Below are positions 34,242-46,892 of a stretch of 64,000 nt of DNA, in pieces. Source of the stretch: Omphiscola glabra (lineage: Eukaryota > Mollusca > Gastropoda > Lymnaeidae). Every line of letters starts with the position of its first letter. The stretch's first letter is position 1. The position numbers and the translations under genes are program-made. Below the pieces are notes generated by a model. The model searched no databases. It was not told the DNA's origin and saw nothing but the letters and a program-made list of their open reading frames with translations. The stretch covers positions 8,576,488 to 8,640,487 of the forward strand of contig OZ024806.1 of NCBI GenBank assembly GCA_964017045.1, read 5' to 3'.

Positions 34242-34707
34242 ATGCTATTTTACAAAATGTTCTTATCTCTTTTAATAATTTATTTACATTTTAAAAGAAA
34301 TGTTTTCGAAACCAAATTATATATCGAAACCCAGAAATACCCAGAAATAAATATTTTCGCCTATTCGTCACTAGCATCGCCCCTTAACATTTTATTGCAG
34401 ACTAAAGACTTTACTCTTGACGAAGTGGGGACCTACCTAGAGGCCTTAAGGTTGTTTCTGCACGAGAAGCGATGTCACTTAAAGGAACATGCTATTGGAA
34501 ATGCGGTTTTAAAATCAGCCTAATGTGGAATTTCGGTAGAGAGAATATTAAGGTTTAAGAAGGGAATGGCAGAACTATTTACGATCCACCATGGGACATC
34601 AAGGCTTTCTGATCTGGCTCTACTATCAATTGAAAGTGATACGGTGAAGAATATTGATTTTGATCAAGCGATTGAAACGTTTGCAGCTTTGATGAAGAGG
34701 AAATAAT
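34242..34707 (+). mobile_element. hAT (ZMYM-like) transposase C-terminal relic
   Basis: A 93-codon frame ends LEALRLFLHEKRCHLKE. After a break, TSRLSDLALLSIESDTVKNI and DFDQAIETFAALMKRK then two stops follow. R.S.LALLSIE.....IDF...I..FA is the usual end of the dimerisation region in hAT transposases of the zinc-finger MYM type. Terminal repeats were not found. Confidence 0.55.
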
Positions 34708-34865
34708 AAGGTACATTTAATGTAAAAATAACTAAAACTTAAAGTTGTTACAGTTCTTAAATACATTTGCCTTCTGACCTTCAATTAATTTTTTTCTTTT
34801 GTTCTTGTCATAGTTTTAATGTGGACTTATTTTAACAAAGATAAACCAGTCGTGGAAGTCGCGTG

Positions 34866-35062
34866 GAGGGGGTGACACAAAGAGTTGATCGCACCGGGTG
34901 ACACAAAGAGTTGATCGCACCGGGTGACACAAAGAGTTGATCGCACCGGGTGACACAAAGAGTTGATCGCACCGGGTGACACAAAGAGTTGATCGCACCG
35001 GGTGACACAAAGGGTTGATCGCACCGGGTGACACAAAGAGTTGATCGCACCGGGTGACACCA
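34866..35062 (+). repeat. 26-bp minisatellite (GGGTGACACAAAGAGTTGAT + CGCACC)
   Basis: 7.5 nearly perfect copies. Open frames here are artefacts. Confidence 0.92.
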
Positions 35063-35089
35063 ACTTTCGCCACTTGCTGTCTCAGTAAG

Positions 35090-35630
35090 TGGTGCGTCAT
35101 CCTCCTTCAATACTTGCTTCTGCCTTTTACCCCGTCTGGGGAGTAGCCGTCTACAAGATTTTCCATTCATCTCGGTCCTGTCCTTTCCAGGTGCATCCCA
35201 TACTTTTTGTCGTATCCGGAAATTTGATCGAAAGAAATTTGGTCGACGGAAAATTGATCGACGGAAATTGGATCGAACGGAAATTTGGTCGAATCGTTTT
35301 TTAAAATTTGTACGTTAAAATTTTGCGTCAAATTTCTTTTTGAACGCATTATTTTGTTTTACTATATAGTATAGTGCGTTCAAAAAGAAATTTGACGAAC
35401 ATTTTAACGTCTGGACTGAAAAAAAGATTCGACCAAATTTCCTTTCGATCAAATTACCGTCGATCAATTTTCCGTCGACGAAATTTCTTTCGATCAAATT
35501 TCCGGTAACCAGTTTTTGTGTCTGCCACTAGCTCGCGTCTCCGTGTATTCTTAGGCCTTCCTCACTTTCTTTTTCTTTGTGGATTCTATGTTAGGGAATG
35601 TCTGGCAGGGAATGTCCATACATAGCATCA
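35090..35630 (-). mobile_element. RTE-like LINE C-terminal fragment, split by a foldback element
   Basis: The minus strand on the right (35,510-35,625) encodes a basic block like NPQRKRK.GRPKNTRRREL and ADTK. On the left (35,100-35,215) MGCTWKGQDRDEWKILVDG follows in sense. These are adjacent pieces of one LINE C-terminus, the family also seen at 7,200-9,118. The 290-bp element at 35,216-35,505 separates them. Confidence 0.65.
35216..35505. mobile_element. 290-bp foldback MITE inserted in a LINE
   Basis: The two ends, CCGGAAATTTGATCGAAAGA and its reverse complement at 35,486-35,505, begin arms of about 130 bp. The arms carry repeated GGTCGACGGAAA-like words and an inner arm GTCAAATTTCTTTTTGAACG. 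The loop is under 30 bp and AT-rich. ACAAAAA flanks both sides and may be a target duplication. No coding capacity. Confidence 0.75.
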
Positions 35631-36437
35631 CTACTGCATTTGCCTTTGTATGAAAATTTTTGTAAAAAAAAATGTTCGTTTTTTAATGATTTTTTAAAAA
35701 AAAATAATGGGGGTGGGGGGAATAGACCGAGACAATTGGAAACAAGCCACTTTTTGATTTGGCAGAATCATTGATATCAAATTCAAGTGTATTCAGTTCT
35801 GCAGAAAGACAGTTAGGCCTATGTGTATTTATTTTTTAATTTAGTTTAAATAGTTCTTGTGATACGATATAAAGAAAACACAACAATTTCAATTTAATAT
35901 AATAAGATTTTAATGTACAGCAATAAATTGCGCCATTAAATTTAGATCTAGTGTTTAAAAAAAATGTTTTCTTTTAACTTGTTCAAAATTAATAGAATAA
36001 ACAATATTTGAAATTCACTAATAACTCTATTTTTAAAGCATGATGATATTATGCTACTGAATTTAAGGACATCTATCTTATTCGAAATATTTAATATTAT
36101 TAAAAATGAAGGAATTTAATTTGCAATGGTTTTTTGAAACAGATTTAATATATTTAGAATGGAATGCTGTAACTATATTTGGATCATACAATAAATCAAC
36201 GGTATCACTATGTCATCTGTTCCACTATACTAATTAATTTTGATCAGGGAAAGTTAAGATTTACTGATATTTTTTGTAAAATGGTATAACAATTATAACA
36301 GTTGTATGTTATTATTTTTCACATTTTGCATTGGGGGTAACGTGGGGAGAAGGGGGTTGACTTTAAACAAATCTGTGGTATTGCTGAATCAAGTTTATGA
36401 GTTTCTTATTTATTTAAAGTCAACAAATATATAAGAT
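35631..36437. other. No gene seen
   Basis: Very AT-rich sequence before the LINE at 36,438. Confidence 0.45.
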
Positions 36438-38600
36438 GTGCTGAACAAAACCCCCAAGAAAGACATTATTTGTATTCAATGTGATTGGAATGCCAAAGTA
36501 GGAGAAGATGCCTATGCAAACTGGAAAGTGACACGAGGACGCCACTGTAACGCAACTTCAAACGAGAGAGGTCTGATGCTCTTGGAATTCGCCAGCTTCA
36601 ATGAACTCATACTGGCCAACACACTGGGTGAACATAAAATATCCAGAAAACCTTATGGCATAGCCCCAATGGGAAACATCACAATCAGATCGACTATATC
36701 ATGTTGAAAACACGTTTCCTGTCAAGTATAAACATTGCCAAGACTCGCAGCTTCCCAGGAGCTGACACTGGAAGTGACCACGATCTAGTCATGATGACCT
36801 TTAGGCTGCACTTAAAGAGAGTAAATAAACAGGGATATACCAGAATCAAATTCGATCTTGAAAAGCTGAAAGATCCTATAACAGCAGAAGCCTTCCAAGC
36901 AATGATAGGAGGAAAATTTGCAGCGCTTAACATTATAGATGCAGACTGTTCAGACATGGACACACTTATTGATAACTTCAACACAGCTGTGACGGACACA
37001 GCCCATGACATCCTTGGTAAACATCGACCAACACAAAAACCATGGGTGACAGCTGACATCCTCGATCTATGTGATAAACGGAGGCAGTTAAAGAAAACAA
37101 AGATGGTAGATACAGAAGGAGCAGATAAATATAGGAAAATTAACCAAACCATCAAAAGGGGTATGAGAAGGGCATTGAAGAATTGGATTGAAGAGCAATG
37201 CTACGACATTGAAAATTGCTCGAAGAAACACAATAGCAAAAAGGCATACCAGTTGGTGAAAGAACTAACCAATGCAAAGCAAGGGCGTAGTACTACCATA
37301 CAAGATACAAATGGCAAATGTTTGACCGAGGAAAATGATATCCTGAAAAGATGGACTGAATACTGCTCAGAGCTGTATAATGAAAATTTAAAGATAGACC
37401 CAGAGATCCTTAATGTCCCCACAGCAACAGACAATGAAAGCTTCCCTATTCTGCGCGCAGAAGTAGAAGCAGCAGTCCAAGCACTCCAAATAGGAAAAGC
37501 CGCAGGAGTAGATAATATCCCTGCCGAATTGGCGAAACAGGGAGAAGAAGCAATGATATAAAATGCCCTAACCAATATTTGTAACAAAATATGGCTGACA
37601 GGGGAATGGCCCAAATCATGGACTCAATCGCTCATTATCACACTCCCCAAAAAAGGTAACCTACAGCTAAGCCAAAACCATCGCACCATTAGCCTAATAA
37701 GCCACCCAAGCAAGGTCATGCTGAAGGTCATACTGAACCGACTAAGACCATATGCCCACAGTATCATAGCTGAAGAACAGGCGGGCTTCAGGCAAGGACG
37801 TGGCACTACTGAACAGATCCTAAACTTCCGGATACTATGTGAGAAATATGCTCAACACCAACAAAACCTATACCACGTCTTTGTGGATTTCAAGAAGGCA
37901 TTCGACAGGGTTTGGCATGCTGCGTTATGGGCCACCATGAGACACTACAACATCAACACAAACTTAACCAGAATGATAAGCAGCCTCTATGATAAGGTCA
38001 CCAGCGCAGTCTTCTTCGACAATAACATCGGATAATGGTTCAAGACCACGGTTGGAGTACGACAAGGCTGCTTGCTCTCCCCCACCCTGTTCAACATCTT
38101 CTTAGATAGAATAATGTCAGATGCACTGGAAACGCATGTAGGGACTGTCAGCATTGGTGGCAGAACAATCACCAACCTATGCTTTGCGGACTGGCTGGAA
38201 GCGAAAAAGAGCTAGCCAACCTAGTAAAGAGTCTAGACAAGACTTCATCGTCCTTTGGCATGCAAATCAGTGCAGAAAAGACATAAATGATGACAAATCG
38301 CACCACTGGCATCACCACTGAAATTAAGGTCGGGGAGGAAAGATTAGAGACAGTTGGCAGCTTCAAGTAGCTCGGAGCAATAGTTTCGGAAGAAGGCTCC
38401 AAGCCCGAATTGATGACCAGGATTGCACAGACCACAACAGCACTAAAGAAGCTCAAGAAAATATGGAACGACAAAAATATAGCCCTCAGCACCAAAATCA
38501 GGCTAATGCGCCCATTAATCCTCACCATTTTCTTATATGCCTTTGAGTCCTGGACATAAACAGCAGAACTTGAAAAGAAAATAAAGGCGATGGAGATGAA
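36438..38600 (+). mobile_element. LINE with endonuclease and RT, truncated and frameshifted
   Basis: A non-LTR retrotransposon relic. The endonuclease part has GDWNAKVGED-like CDWNAKVGEDAYANWKVTRG, NQIDYIM after a frameshift, and GSDHDLVMMTF. The linker and RT start lie at 36,701-37,561, with AAGVDNIPAEL. Further RT has EEQAGFRQGRGTTEQI, YHVFVDFKKAFDRVWHAAL and TVGVRQGCLLSPTLFNIF (37,718-38,110). The catalytic FADD region at about 38,180 is destroyed by a small deletion. Stops occur at 37,559, 38,284, 38,368 and 38,557. Both ends are lost: it starts within the endonuclease and stops at about 38,600 before the C-terminus. It is dead. Confidence 0.9.
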
Positions 38601-40432
38601 TTTTCAGCTCACTCATTTTAATGTTAATTTTTAATATTTTTTATACTTTCAGGTGGTCAACGTTCTCACATTTAATTTCTGATGTTCTTATGGGAGATTT
38701 CCATTTTGTTTAATTGAGTGTTATGATGAAATTCATTTGAATTTTCAGCTCACTCATTTTAAAGTTTAATTTTTAACATTTTGTATATTTTCATGTGGAC
38801 AAGGATACGATCTGTTGCTGTGGACTAGGACACTATCTGTTGCTGTGGACTGCAATATTGCATTGGATGTTTTATTATATTTAGATTGTCACTGTCTATT
38901 TGTACTGAAGATTTTATTGAATTAGCATTGTTAGTTTAAAAGTTATGCTTAAAGACGCACATCAATGTCGAAAGATTACATGACATTTTTGAATTTTGTA
39001 TAGCAGGATTTTAATTGCTTTTGCAATATTTGAATATTCTGCTACATTTGGAATGTCACAAACTATTATTGCTGAAAATTTGATTGCAGTAGCTTTATTA
39101 GTTTAAAAGTTATGTAGGGCCTATTGAAATGTAAAAAAACTCTCGGCGGTGGACGCCGTGATTGCTTTTCATGAAATATTTTTTCTAAAATTGCATAAAT
39201 TTTTCTGATCTGTATTTCATTTATTTTAAATGTGCATTACTTTTAGATAGACATTATCTGTTTGCATTGAAAAAATTATAGCAGTAGCTATATTGGTTTA
39301 GTAAATATGTCACTTTTTAAAAAATTAAGGTTTCCGCCAATTGTCGTTATCCACGCCATATGCTCATAAAGTCATATTTAATAAAAATATAACAACTTAA
39401 TTCATATTTCATGTGTCTTATTTTGTTAAACATTGTATTGTAAATGTAAATGTCTCCTCCAAATTTGATAGCTCTAACTTTAATAGCCAAAAAGATACGA
39501 GAAAAAAATTGCAGTAAAATTGTATTTCATGAAACTGTTTTGTCCAGAATCAATCACTTTAAAATGGAAATATAGGGCCTTTCTCGGGAAAAAGAATGGT
39601 ATTAAAAATTAAAATCATGAGACAATTTGTCGAAGTAGGTGGTCTAGTCAGCTTTTTTTTTTTTTTTGAATCGAAGAATGAGGTTGCAGTTTTGATTCAC
39701 TGATGTTAGTCAGCTGACACAAAACGCACGGATCAGGGTCCCGGATGCAGTTTTACCACGCACTGCAAATTCTCAATGGTGACGTTCAATATCCAGTCCA
39801 AATGGAACGAAGAGTATCCCCGTTTAACATGAGATAATTAATTTTGCTCAAGTCTAGCTACAATCATGGCTGAAGCAACTGAAGTATAATAATAATGAAT
39901 AATACGAACTGAAGGGTAAATAAATAGTTTTAATTTAAATAAAGAAAATCCTATTTAATAAATCCTAAACATTGAACAAGTCCTGTTGTATTAAATAAAT
40001 AAGGGTATTGTCTATTGATAAAAAATGGCCTTTGAAATCAACTATGAAAAAGCACTCTACCGGTTTTAATTAAACTAAAATCTTACTGCTTTGAGCTCCA
40101 AATTTGTTTTATAAACTAATTTTAAAAATTACAAGTACAATCATATCATAGCTTGGAACTCCATTGTTGGGTCATCATTGGGATAATCTTTTTTAAAAAT
40201 AATTCTGGAGAAAGTATTGACTGCTCACTCAGGAATCAACACCCCTGTTTTGGGATTTTGTTACTATTTCATTAATTTACAGATTGGTAATATTATACTA
40301 TTTGAATTTGAAAAGGCTATAATTTATAATTGGTTTAAAAATTAAAATAAATTAGTTAATTAGGGAAACCTGCAGATAACTCGCTATCCTACCAGCAAAA
40401 TTGCTGGTACATGAATTTCAATTATTCAATTA
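38601..40432. other. No gene seen
   Basis: AT-rich, including a repeated phrase GAATTTTCAGCTCACTCATT (about 38,598 and 38,740) that marks a local ~140-bp duplication. No coding sense. Confidence 0.5.
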
Positions 40433-40440
40433 TCCTAGAC

Positions 40441-40787
40441 TGGAGGTTCCAAAGCTTTTTGGGGTCACAGCACCTTTGCCTTTGCTGTATTAAGCCAGGT
40501 CTTTCCAATTTTGCCTATGCCACATTCTGATTGCACAGTAAAATAGCAATTGTAAAGAATGAAACTATCAACAAGAAGTAGAAGAAATACCTCAATAAAT
40601 TGATGTGCCTTTATCAAAACAATATATTTCGTGAAGGCCCTATATGTCCTGAAATTAACTCATTATCCACTGAATAATTATAAAGATGTATGTAGCCATT
40701 TATTAATAAGCGAGCAACAGGTTTGCATTAATTCAGCTAATTTTTAAACACATCAGGGAGCAGCAGGATACAGTCTGGGAGCCTCTG
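40441..40787 (+). mobile_element. hAT-like MITE, probable
   Basis: 347 bp starting TGGAGGTTCCAAAGC and ending TCTGGGAGCCTCTG, with a 7/8 target duplication TCCTAGAC / TCCTAGTC (40,433 and 40,788). GGTTCCAAAGCTTTTTGGGG and CACAGCACC are typical of hAT ends. The internal sequence is unrecognised. Confidence 0.55.
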
Positions 40788-40799
40788 TCCTAGTCAGTT

Positions 40800-43700
40800 A
40801 CATTTACATGCCCAGAATAAACACATTTCTTTAAAAAGTTACAAACACTTAGCATCCGTAGCCTAAGCCCCATCCGATAAATATGAAAATCTTGATCCTT
40901 TGAATACACTTTATCCAAAGACAAATCCAACTAGTGTATGTAAGAAATATTAAAAGAAAACATCAGAAAAGTTAATTTCAATGAATAGGTTGGGGGGTAT
41001 GAATATATTACTGCAGATCTGTGACAAAAAATCTTATTTTAATTTTTTATAAATCCATTACTCTAAACCCTTGAAAAGCTTGAATTTTGCTCATTCAAAT
41101 GGTGGGTGGACTTTTACTGTTTAGTAGCTTAATTAGATGAAGCTATTCAAATTCCCTTTTAGAACCTAGAATCTTCTGTTTCAACACCCATGCAAACATG
41201 GCTCATGTAAAATCAATGATTACACCATGTCTTAATATAATGGTAACTTTCAGGTTAAAATAGTTCATAGGATATTGTCTTTATATAAATGCAAGCTTGC
41301 ACAGTAATAGTTTCTTTCTTTTTACTAATTCCCTTTTTCATCTTACTTCCAGGTTGAAGTTGTTGTTTTCACAGAGATCATTTGAAGGCCACCATCACTG
41401 CAAGACTTCACAGCTGCTCTTATGATGAATGTGCAGGAGGAAACATGACCTGTCGGGACAATGCCTGGTCAACATTTTACTTCAAGTAAATACCCTTTTA
41501 TCCCATTTACTTTCAACTAACCCCTGTTTCTTCTTCTTTTTTTTTGGTCATAACTTTCTAACTTAATCCTTGATATTAAGACACTGCGGGTTAATTTTGA
41601 TTTTAAATATAGCATGTATGTAGGTCACTAAGTGCCATCTAGTAACTGTAAACAGTAGTTACTCAAGTGGGTTACTGTTTGCACCATGACTGAAAGTTGT
41701 CACTCTGGATGAAAAGTGGGAATAAAATTATGGAAATTTTGTAATATAATATGCCCCTGTGAGGAAGCAGCAGCAACCCATATAGAAAAATGTGCCATCC
41801 CCTCCTGTTGTCCCTTTTCTTTGCGAAGTAAATGGGATTGTCCATGTACATGTAACGCAATATAGATTAACTTTCTTTGACAACTTTTCACTCCCATGCC
41901 CATGACTCCATATATTTCCAAAAAACTTGTCTAATCTGTTGGCTCCAAGGGTACCCAGGCAGGGTTTTTTTCTAGCCTAAATAAACAACACTGACCATAT
42001 TTTTGTTTGGTTATTTTCTAACCTTTAAAAACTATTTTTTTATTGAAAGGAAAGGAGCGAAACAAAGTGGGAAAACATGAAATGGGGCTCTGTAATACAA
42101 TGCATCATTATCAGGTTTTCCTTTTACTATGTTTCACTCATTTCCTTATAACCTTACCTGATTGCAGTCGCTCCCTCTTTTTAATATATCTTTGCTTCTC
42201 TCTCTCTCTCTCTTGTTTTTCTGTTTAACTGATGAAAGAAATGAGGATGTCTGAATTTTTCCATCTTATTTCTTGTAATGTAGCAATAGACATTTTAATC
42301 TTTTTTCTAGTTCTTCCATTACATTGGCTCGTGCTCTAAACAGGCTGAGTACGTTCAGAATGGCAGTCCTAAAATCATGTCAATATCCAGAATTAGGTTG
42401 ATTTCCATTAGTTTTTGGATCCCTCCACTTCCTACAGGGCAGTAGGTTCTGATTTTGGACTGCCCCTGTTCCCATCATATCCAGTGGGTTTTCCCCTATC
42501 CACCACCCAGGGGAACACTCAGTGGCATATAAGTAACTATGCACAAGGCCTTAACCCACCTAATCATCTAAAACGTTTTGAGGTCCTCCTAATAGAAGAG
42601 TTGAAAAAAATAAAGGGTCCTTTCAACTTGCTGCCCCTTGAACTGTAAATACATGTCTATCTCTGAGTTACTATGTCTCCCTTTAACTTCAAATTGCACC
42701 AAGTCGGGTGTCACATTATGTGGGGTGTATGCCCCACATTGGAAAACCATTAAATAAACAAAGAAGTTGAAGAATATATTAATAATGTTAGCCTACAAAT
42801 AGTATTATTCATTATAAAATAGTGTAATAAATAGGCCCCTAGAAATAGGAATTTCAAAATCAAATACTAAATAATTAATTGGTAATCGGCCTATATGTTA
42901 ATCAGTGCAGTCCTGCTTGCAGTATTCATTAATATAGTGCAGTGTAAACACTGACCAAATTTAGCTATGCTTCAAATTAATCTTTTCTTAAATTTTAAGT
43001 ATTAATCACTAAATTTCTTTAAAGGGGGGACGACCAGTAATTTCTTGAAACTTAACACTACTAGTTAAATAGTTTCTCTTTGTTGCAGCTCTTAAACAGT
43101 TGGCTTGTTTTCTCCCTTCTCATCAAAATTAAATTTGACTACAGGTTTTGAAGATTACGTTGTATAAAAAAACCTTCAAATCTCTTAAAAGTTATTTTTA
43201 TTTTATCATAGAGTAAAAGTCATGATGTGGATACATATGATATGGTGTGTTTTTTTTAAACTAACTTATAGTTGTAACAATCACAACTATTTTCTCAGTT
43301 TATTGGGTCATTTGTAAAATCAATCCAAGTATTCTAATGTCCAGTTGTGTTTCAAATTCATCTCAGTAAAAGCTTGCAACAAAGTTGTCAGCATGAGTCA
43401 GCTGCTAAGCATCATAACACATGCACCTAATTATAAACCTGTTAAGAATATGTTTTTCACGACCCTCTATGGAAGGTAATAACCCATTGACATGTACATT
43501 GTAACATATATTTGAACAATTAATCACAATACAAAATATACACATCCCGGTAGTTTTTTTTCCCATTAAATTTTTTTTAAAAATTAAAAAAGTAAATTTT
43601 CGATTGTTAGTTTTAACTTGCATTTGCATTCCACATCCAGCAGTGAATGGATCGAGAAATATGATTGGTTGGAGACCATCTATAATTATATTACGTTTGT

Positions 43701-44339
43701 CCTGAGAGGGAAATTTAGAGGTGTAGAGATTTCGTGTAAAGCGTTGGGCGGGTCTAAACCACATTTTGTATTGATTTGGGGTAGAAGGGGGGGGGGGGGG
43801 GAGGGTTAGATCATACGCACATTATTAAAATTTTTTACACTATTCATCCTGAAAGTCCATAAATAGCGTATTTATTTATCAAATGCTGTAAATATATCAA
43901 TGTTTTGTAGGAATTATTCTGATAATGTTGCCATGTATTTTCACAAATGAAATTGCTGAACATACTCAGATAGTATTAAGGGTAAGGTATTACAGTTATA
44001 TTTAGTCCACCATATGTTCAAAGTGCTTGTGACATATATTTTATTGGGCTCTGCCAGTGCTTCTATATTTTTTGTTTCCCGGTACCTATGCCATTCGTTT
44101 CCTCTCATATGGGAAACAAACAGTTCAAAGCCAGTCAGCTATCATTTTCAATAACATGCTTTTTAGTGGAATTTTTCTTAGTTGACAGAACTACTCTAAA
44201 AAACAAAAAGTAAATTTTTCATTGTTTTAATAAAGAAAATTTCATCCATCAAAAAATGTGCGAGTGAAAAGAACAGGTTAATTTGATCTTAAAATCAATT
44301 CAACCTGTTGTAATGTCACATCTGTTAATTTTGCTTATT
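40800..44339. other. Long AT-rich stretch without protein genes
   Basis: Contains a dispersed repeat copy at 42,405-42,600 (own entry), (TC)n at 42,192-42,212, a G15 run at about 43,789-43,801 and a possible non-coding exon at 41,353-41,486. Short frames show no domains. Confidence 0.45.
42405..42600 (+). repeat. Dispersed repeat (GTAGGTTCTGATTTTGG family), copy 1
   Basis: GGATCCCTCCACTTCCTACA, GGCAGTAGGTTCTGATTTTG and TTTTCCCCTATCCAC recur at 46,590-46,690 and 52,695-52,795. Same orientation in all three. Element type unknown. Confidence 0.55.
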
Positions 44340-44411
44340 GTTACGCCCTGGATTGTTATCAATGTCTGGGCTGGCGCCAGCCCAGACATTAATAACAATC
44401 CAGGGCGTAAC
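44340..44411. repeat. 72-bp near-perfect palindrome
   Basis: Two 36-bp arms with no loop, centred between 44,375 and 44,376 (GGCTGGC|GCCAGCC). One mismatch only (C at 44,360 against the partner of A44,391). The arms start GTTACGCCCTGGATTGTTAT. Confidence 0.95.
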
Positions 44412-44587
44412 ACTTATCTCCAAATGACCAGCTTTGTGTCTATGAAGGTAGAAGATCACTGAGAGCTGTTGGGGTGAACACTTATTGTTAGTAACTATTA
44501 GTAATGATCAATACAATGTTACATCATGTAATGCATGCATGCCACTAGTCTTGTTTTTTTTAACAAAAGCCAAGCCAGTTGTGCTTG

Positions 44588-44672
44588 TTGGTCTGGGGAT
44601 CATTGGTTGTAAAGTCCATGGTCTGGGGATCATTTGTAATGTCCATGGTCTGGGGATCATTTGTAATGTCCA
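44588..44672 (+). repeat. 27-bp tandem repeat, 3 copies
   Basis: TGGTCTGGGGATCATTTGTA + ATGTCCA, three units. Confidence 0.85.
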
Positions 44673-45017
44673 TTTAAAACTCTTATATCTTTCATCGACT
44701 CTCCTTTGTCACTGCTAATCAAAACCATAAAATAGTTCTTAACTACCCCATTGATGATCCTAGTGTCCCCCACCGCTTACTGTAATAACCACTGAACCTT
44801 ATCATTTAGTATAGAGCCAAGTTAACTGTATATCAGTGTTTCTTACATTTGGGTGTAGCCACCATTGGTGGGCAATTTAAAGACTATTGGGTGACATTTA
44901 GCCTTAGGTGTTTGGAAATGTGTTTAAAAAGGTGGGGGGGGGGCAATGTTAGGTGGGGGTCATTGCTTTACAGAGACTTATAGCATGTCTTTAATTTAAC
45001 ATTCTTATTTATGCATT

Positions 45018-45160
45018 TTCTATAATGGATAAAGGGGGGTGGTGATATGCATTTTCTATAAGGGGTAAAGGGAGGTGGTGATATGCATTTTCTATAAGGG
45101 ATAAAGGGAGGTGGTGATATGCATTTTCTGTAAGGCATAAAGGGAGGTGGTGATATGAAC
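45018..45160 (+). repeat. 36-bp tandem repeat, 4 copies
   Basis: GATATGCATTTTCTATAAGG + GGTAAAGGGAGGTGGT. Confidence 0.88.
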
Positions 45161-45455
45161 TCTTTTTTTGGTGTTAGGTGGGGAGTGAGGGAAAAATGGT
45201 TGTGAACAACTGCTTTAAGTGGCAGTGGTTGACATTGTTAAAATATCTTAATATATATTAATTATAATCATTTGTTAAAAATATCACCTCTCCTGGTTGA
45301 AAAAAAGTTTCATTTGAATAAGGTTGAGAACCACTGTTAGTGTATTATGTGTTAAGTAACTCTTGATTGGATTAAAGGTGTTTGAAATGATACTAATTCA
45401 CATGCTAAATTTATTAAGCATTTATTCTTCATGAGCTGTAATCATTCTTCAACAG

Positions 45456-45600
45456 GAATGAATGGTCAAGAGAAATCACAAGATGAATGGTCAAGAGAAA
45501 TCACAAGATGAATGGTCAAGAGAAATCACAAGATGAATGGTCAAGAGAAATCACAAGATGAATGGTCAAGAGAAATCACAAGATGAATGGTCAAGAAAAA
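45456..45600 (+). repeat. 25-bp tandem repeat, 6 copies
   Basis: GAATGGTCAAGAGAAATCAC + AAGAT, nearly identical units, so young. Confidence 0.92.
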
Positions 45601-46200
45601 CCACACCTCAACAGGTCTTGTTCCAATGATCTTTTGTGTCGTTGAAGTCAATCCATTAAATGTCTACTTTGGACAAGATAAGGTATGTGAACTTTTACTA
45701 TGAAATGAATGAGTGTGATATGTTTGTTGGGCCACCTCTCCTAGGTATCGCATTGTTCCCAGTTTATAGTAAATGATAAAATTTACACAGCAAAATAGTT
45801 TTTAAAATACCTTTAGCACAACCATCCGCCGCCTAACCTACTCAAATGAAAAACTGCTCTCTTGGCTAAGCAAAGGTGCATAACTCCTTTTAAAATGTAT
45901 GTTATTTTTAACAAAAGAAATTGAATATAAAACAAAAAATAGTTGTTATTTGAAATTTTATAAAATTTGAAACAAGCAATAATCATTGTTATTTAAAATA
46001 TGATTAAATATGAAAATTATTTAAATTTCAAAGCCATGATAAAAAATTAAGTTATTTAGAGGATGCCCTTTTTAATTATAATATCTGAAGTCATCTATTG
46101 CGGCATTTTCAAAAATTCACAGACTGTCACCGTAGTCTGCTAGTATTATTACCTAACAATGAAACAGTCTTGAATATTAAAGTCTTGGCCCATCCACTAT
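45601..46200. other. No gene seen
   Basis: AT-rich. A possible small exon with donor AAG|GTATGT ends near 45,680 (see findings). Confidence 0.4.
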
Positions 46201-46204
46201 CCGT

Positions 46205-46545
46205 GTAACTTTTGCCATCCTTAAACGTCACTCCACTCAGAACTGATGCTTTTATTTTTCCATGCTTGGATTACAAATGTCTGTAGATCTGTTTCTACAT
46301 GGTCTATCCACCTAAGCCTAGGTCTGCCTTTGAGCTGTTTTCCTCTCGGTGTCCCGCGTCCATTTTTTTCTTTGTTCTTCTAGCATGGTATCCAAATTGA
46401 TCCTTTGTTTGCTCTTATCTTGGAGAAATTTTCTGTCCCATGTGTCCAATTTTCACTGGCGTATATTACTACTAGTCTCAATACAGTTGTATGTATAGTT
46501 TTCTTTGTCTTGTGATTTTTTTACTTTTGAATATTTTTGTTTAAC
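46205..46545 (-). mobile_element. LINE B, C-terminal segment
   Basis: The minus strand reads, in frames broken by stops, RGKQLKGRPRLRWIDHVETD and LQTFVIQAWKNK then SEWS. This is the R..GRP.LRW.D.VE.DL end of a LINE ORF2. It probably belongs to the same copy as the segments at 47,405, 48,046 and 52,263. Confidence 0.6.
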
Positions 46546-46589
46546 CACTGAAGTATGCCCTGTTGGCCAATATTATTTATATTAATAAG

Positions 46590-46690
46590 TCAAAAGGCAG
46601 TAGGTTCTGATTTTGGTCTTTTCTTATCTGTTACCTGGGGAGGCACCAAATGGCAAATGAGTAACTGCGCACAAGATTTTGAAAGTCTAG
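46590..46690 (+). repeat. Dispersed repeat (GTAGGTTCTGATTTTGG family), copy 2
   Basis: AGGCAGTAGGTTCTGATTTT and ATGGCAAATGAGTAACT align with 42,440-42,540. Confidence 0.5.
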
Positions 46691-46892
46691 TTACCACCGG
46701 ATATTACTGCATATAACGGGAAAAATATTTGATCAAATTTCTACTAAAAGTAGGTGTTCACATTATAAATAATTATATGGAAGTGCAAGTAAATTTTCAT
46801 CAAACGATATATAGCCCGCTAAGGCCTATGTTTCCAAATCTTCTCGACCCATTCAAATTTAGAGAAAGCAGCATTTATGTCACTTGTATGGG

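Noticed and set aside
34866..35062. Frames with repeated VSPGAINSLCHPVRSTLC-type peptides
   Set aside because: Products of the 26-bp array, open in all three minus frames.
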